64,000 nucleotides of DNA from Acidobacteriota bacterium (GTDB lineage: Bacteria > Acidobacteriota > Blastocatellia > Pyrinomonadales > Pyrinomonadaceae). The notes beneath the pieces were generated by a model, which was not told the origin of the DNA, did no database searches, and saw only the letters and a program-made list of their open reading frames with translations. Below are positions 62,775 through 64,000 of this stretch, in pieces. Made by a program: the position numbers and the translations under genes. The DNA lies in contig QHXN01000027.1 of assembly GCA_003222975.1 (NCBI GenBank), positions 83,851 to 147,850 of the forward strand, written 5' to 3'. Position 1 is the first letter of the stretch; every line of letters starts with the position of its first letter.

Positions 62775-63169
62775 GCGAGACACGTCTGCGGTCGCCTTCG
62801 ACCCTGGCCTCTTCGGGGTGACGTTTGTCTGAGAAGGAAGCGACGGGAGCGAGCCTCGCGAAGTTCCGAACCGAGAACCCCGCCGCGCCCGGACGTTAAA
62901 GGACTAGCGAGACTCTATTGCCCGCCCCGCGCGTTGTCAAGATTGATTCACACGACGCCACGCTCCGGGGTGCGGACAACTACAGCTAAACAAACTCCCG
63001 ATTGCCCCCCTTTTCCAACAAAGGGGCGGGCCGCCATCGCCAAAACTTTCTTTCACCTGACGCCGCGCCCCTGCGCTCGACATCCGTGCGCGTCGCGCCC
63101 TTCTGCGATTTTCGCGCTTTCCATCGGCGGCACGTGCGTTGCCCTTGTTCCCCGCGTGGAGCAGCGAAC
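62775..63169. other. Divergent intergenic region, no gene recognised
   Basis: 395 bases between the CHAT gene (minus) and the plus-strand gene at 63170. No coding content or strong hairpin is seen. A short A/T-rich spot (TTGTCAAGATTGATTC near 62935) could hold promoter elements for either gene, without a clear pair of hexamers. Confidence 0.4.
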
Positions 63170-63910
63170 ATGAACGCCAACGAAGAACGGACTGGCGTCG
63201 AACCGACAGAGAATGAGCGGAGAGAATCGAGGAGGATGCTCATCGTGAAAAGAGTTCTCGAAATTCTGGGGTGGCTCGCGGCGGTCGCCCTCTTCGCCTT
63301 CGCCAGCCGCGCGGTCTTCGCCGCGACGCCGCACGCCGCGAACGCCGCGCCTGATCGCGCGCACCAACGTTCGCCCTCAGAGTTTGTACGCCGCACCGCC
63401 CTGCGCGCGCAGACGACCCAGCAGAACGTGACTATCACCGTGCGTCCCGCCCAGACGGTCGAGGAGCGTGTCGCAGACGACGTTAAAGAAAAAGAGCTAC
63501 GCAAGGCCGCCGATGAGAAGCTCGCGGCTGAAGAGTCGGCCAGAATCGCCAAGACGAGTCCGAGGGTGCTTCTGAGTCGCGCGCGCACTGTGTACGTCGG
63601 CTCCGGCACGTCTTTCTTCGAGCCTGTGCAACTGCAAAACGCCCTTCGCAAACGCGAGGAGATGGATTCGTGGCAGGTGTTGATTCTGGACGGCCCGGAC
63701 AAGCGCAACGTCGCCGACGTGCTCATCGAAGTTGACCGCCCCCTCTTCACCTACACGTTCACCTATAAGCTCACACACCGCAGCACGGGAATCGTCCTCG
63801 CCGCCGGCAAAGTCACGGCCTTCGACGGCAACGGCGCGGCACCGAAGCTCGCCCGCAGAATCGTCGAAGACATTAAGAGAGCGCGCGGAGAGACGAAGGC
63901 TAAGAAGTAG
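63170..63910 (+). CDS. Membrane-anchored protein of unknown function
   Basis: 246 residues from ATG 63170 with GGAG nine bases upstream; the longer open frame begins with unlikely sequence. A hydrophilic N-terminus is followed by one transmembrane helix (about 28-48: VLEILGWLAAVALFAFASRAV), a basic/Gln-rich linker, a charged helix (VEERVADDVKEKELRKAADEKLAAEESARIA, cited in part) and a C-terminal alpha-beta domain starting VLLSRARTVYVGSGTSFFEPVQLQNALRKR and ending KLARRIVEDIKRARGE. This last part resembles small lipid- or peptide-binding domains of uncertain function. Predicted inner-membrane protein facing the periplasm. Confidence 0.7.
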   Translation: MNANEERTGVEPTENERRESRRMLIVKRVLEILGWLAAVALFAFASRAVFAATPHAANAAPDRAHQRSPSEFVRRTALRAQTTQQNVTITVRPAQTVEERVADDVKEKELRKAADEKLAAEESARIAKTSPRVLLSRARTVYVGSGTSFFEPVQLQNALRKREEMDSWQVLILDGPDKRNVADVLIEVDRPLFTYTFTYKLTHRSTGIVLAAGKVTAFDGNGAAPKLARRIVEDIKRARGETKAKK

Positions 63911-64000
63911 CCGCTAACGTCAGCATCGGTGTGCGGGGGCGGCTGGATGAAGCCGACCGAATCACAAGGTATAAAGCGAAAGGCGGCCTTACGCGGGCCG

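Overview
The window is about 67 percent GC and nearly filled by Gram-negative-style genes: outer-membrane barrel proteins, a lipoprotein, Tat and Sec signal peptides. The mix of a fused 2-oxoglutarate dehydrogenase (Kgd type), DUF11 surface proteins, TPR-CHAT and HD-GYP proteins, a Uma2 protein, a lone CheA and a DUF4097 protein fits Acidobacteriota, probably class Blastocatellia. This placement is an inference from gene content; no rRNA or tRNA gene is present.

Layout. 1-15 kb: a truncated DUF885 hydrolase, HutF, an ArgE-like M20 deacylase, a secreted protein, a small four-helix-bundle (S23-like) gene inside inverted repeats, an M29-like lipoprotein, the 3.8-kb kgd gene, a frameshifted ATPase/kinase gene, an alpha/beta hydrolase without its usual His, and a Tat protein plus amidase. 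15-23 kb: a small outer-membrane barrel, CheA, nusB-ribH, enoyl-CoA hydratase and 3-hydroxyacyl-CoA dehydrogenase, and a rhomboid protease. 23-39 kb: a subtilase with hexapeptide repeats, a membrane HD-GYP-GAF protein, a Uma2 protein, an esterase, a nitroreductase-cupin pair, a large membrane protein, PEP carboxylase, a DUF4097 protein and PsuG. 39-52 kb: a minus-strand cluster of five DUF11-type exported proteins, including a 1925-residue chimera ending in a beta-barrel, preceded by an unusual receiver protein. 52-64 kb: an amber-interrupted P-loop ATPase overlapping a TPR protein, a 336-bp array of 21-bp units, a zinc-ribbon protein, a kinase plus NtrC-type regulator pair, a secreted TPR-CHAT protein and an unknown membrane-anchored protein.

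The most unusual feature is not a single gene. At least fourteen loci carry short-period (mostly 7-nt) tandem repeats, most of them arranged as long inverted repeats. Unit sequences differ between loci, but some families recur kilobases apart. Most lie within a few bases of a stop codon. Several supply the stop codon or last residues of a gene, one supplies a start codon, and two sit in frame inside genes (PEP carboxylase and a histidine kinase). One pair of arms encloses the four-helix-bundle gene. That resembles the S23 open reading frames of 23S rRNA intervening sequences and suggests a candidate cargo-carrying form of the element.

Metabolically the window covers histidine breakdown (HutF), the TCA step at 2-oxoglutarate, anaplerosis (PEP carboxylase), short-chain acyl-CoA conversion, riboflavin synthesis and pseudouridine salvage. 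The rest is mainly envelope, signalling and possibly conflict functions.
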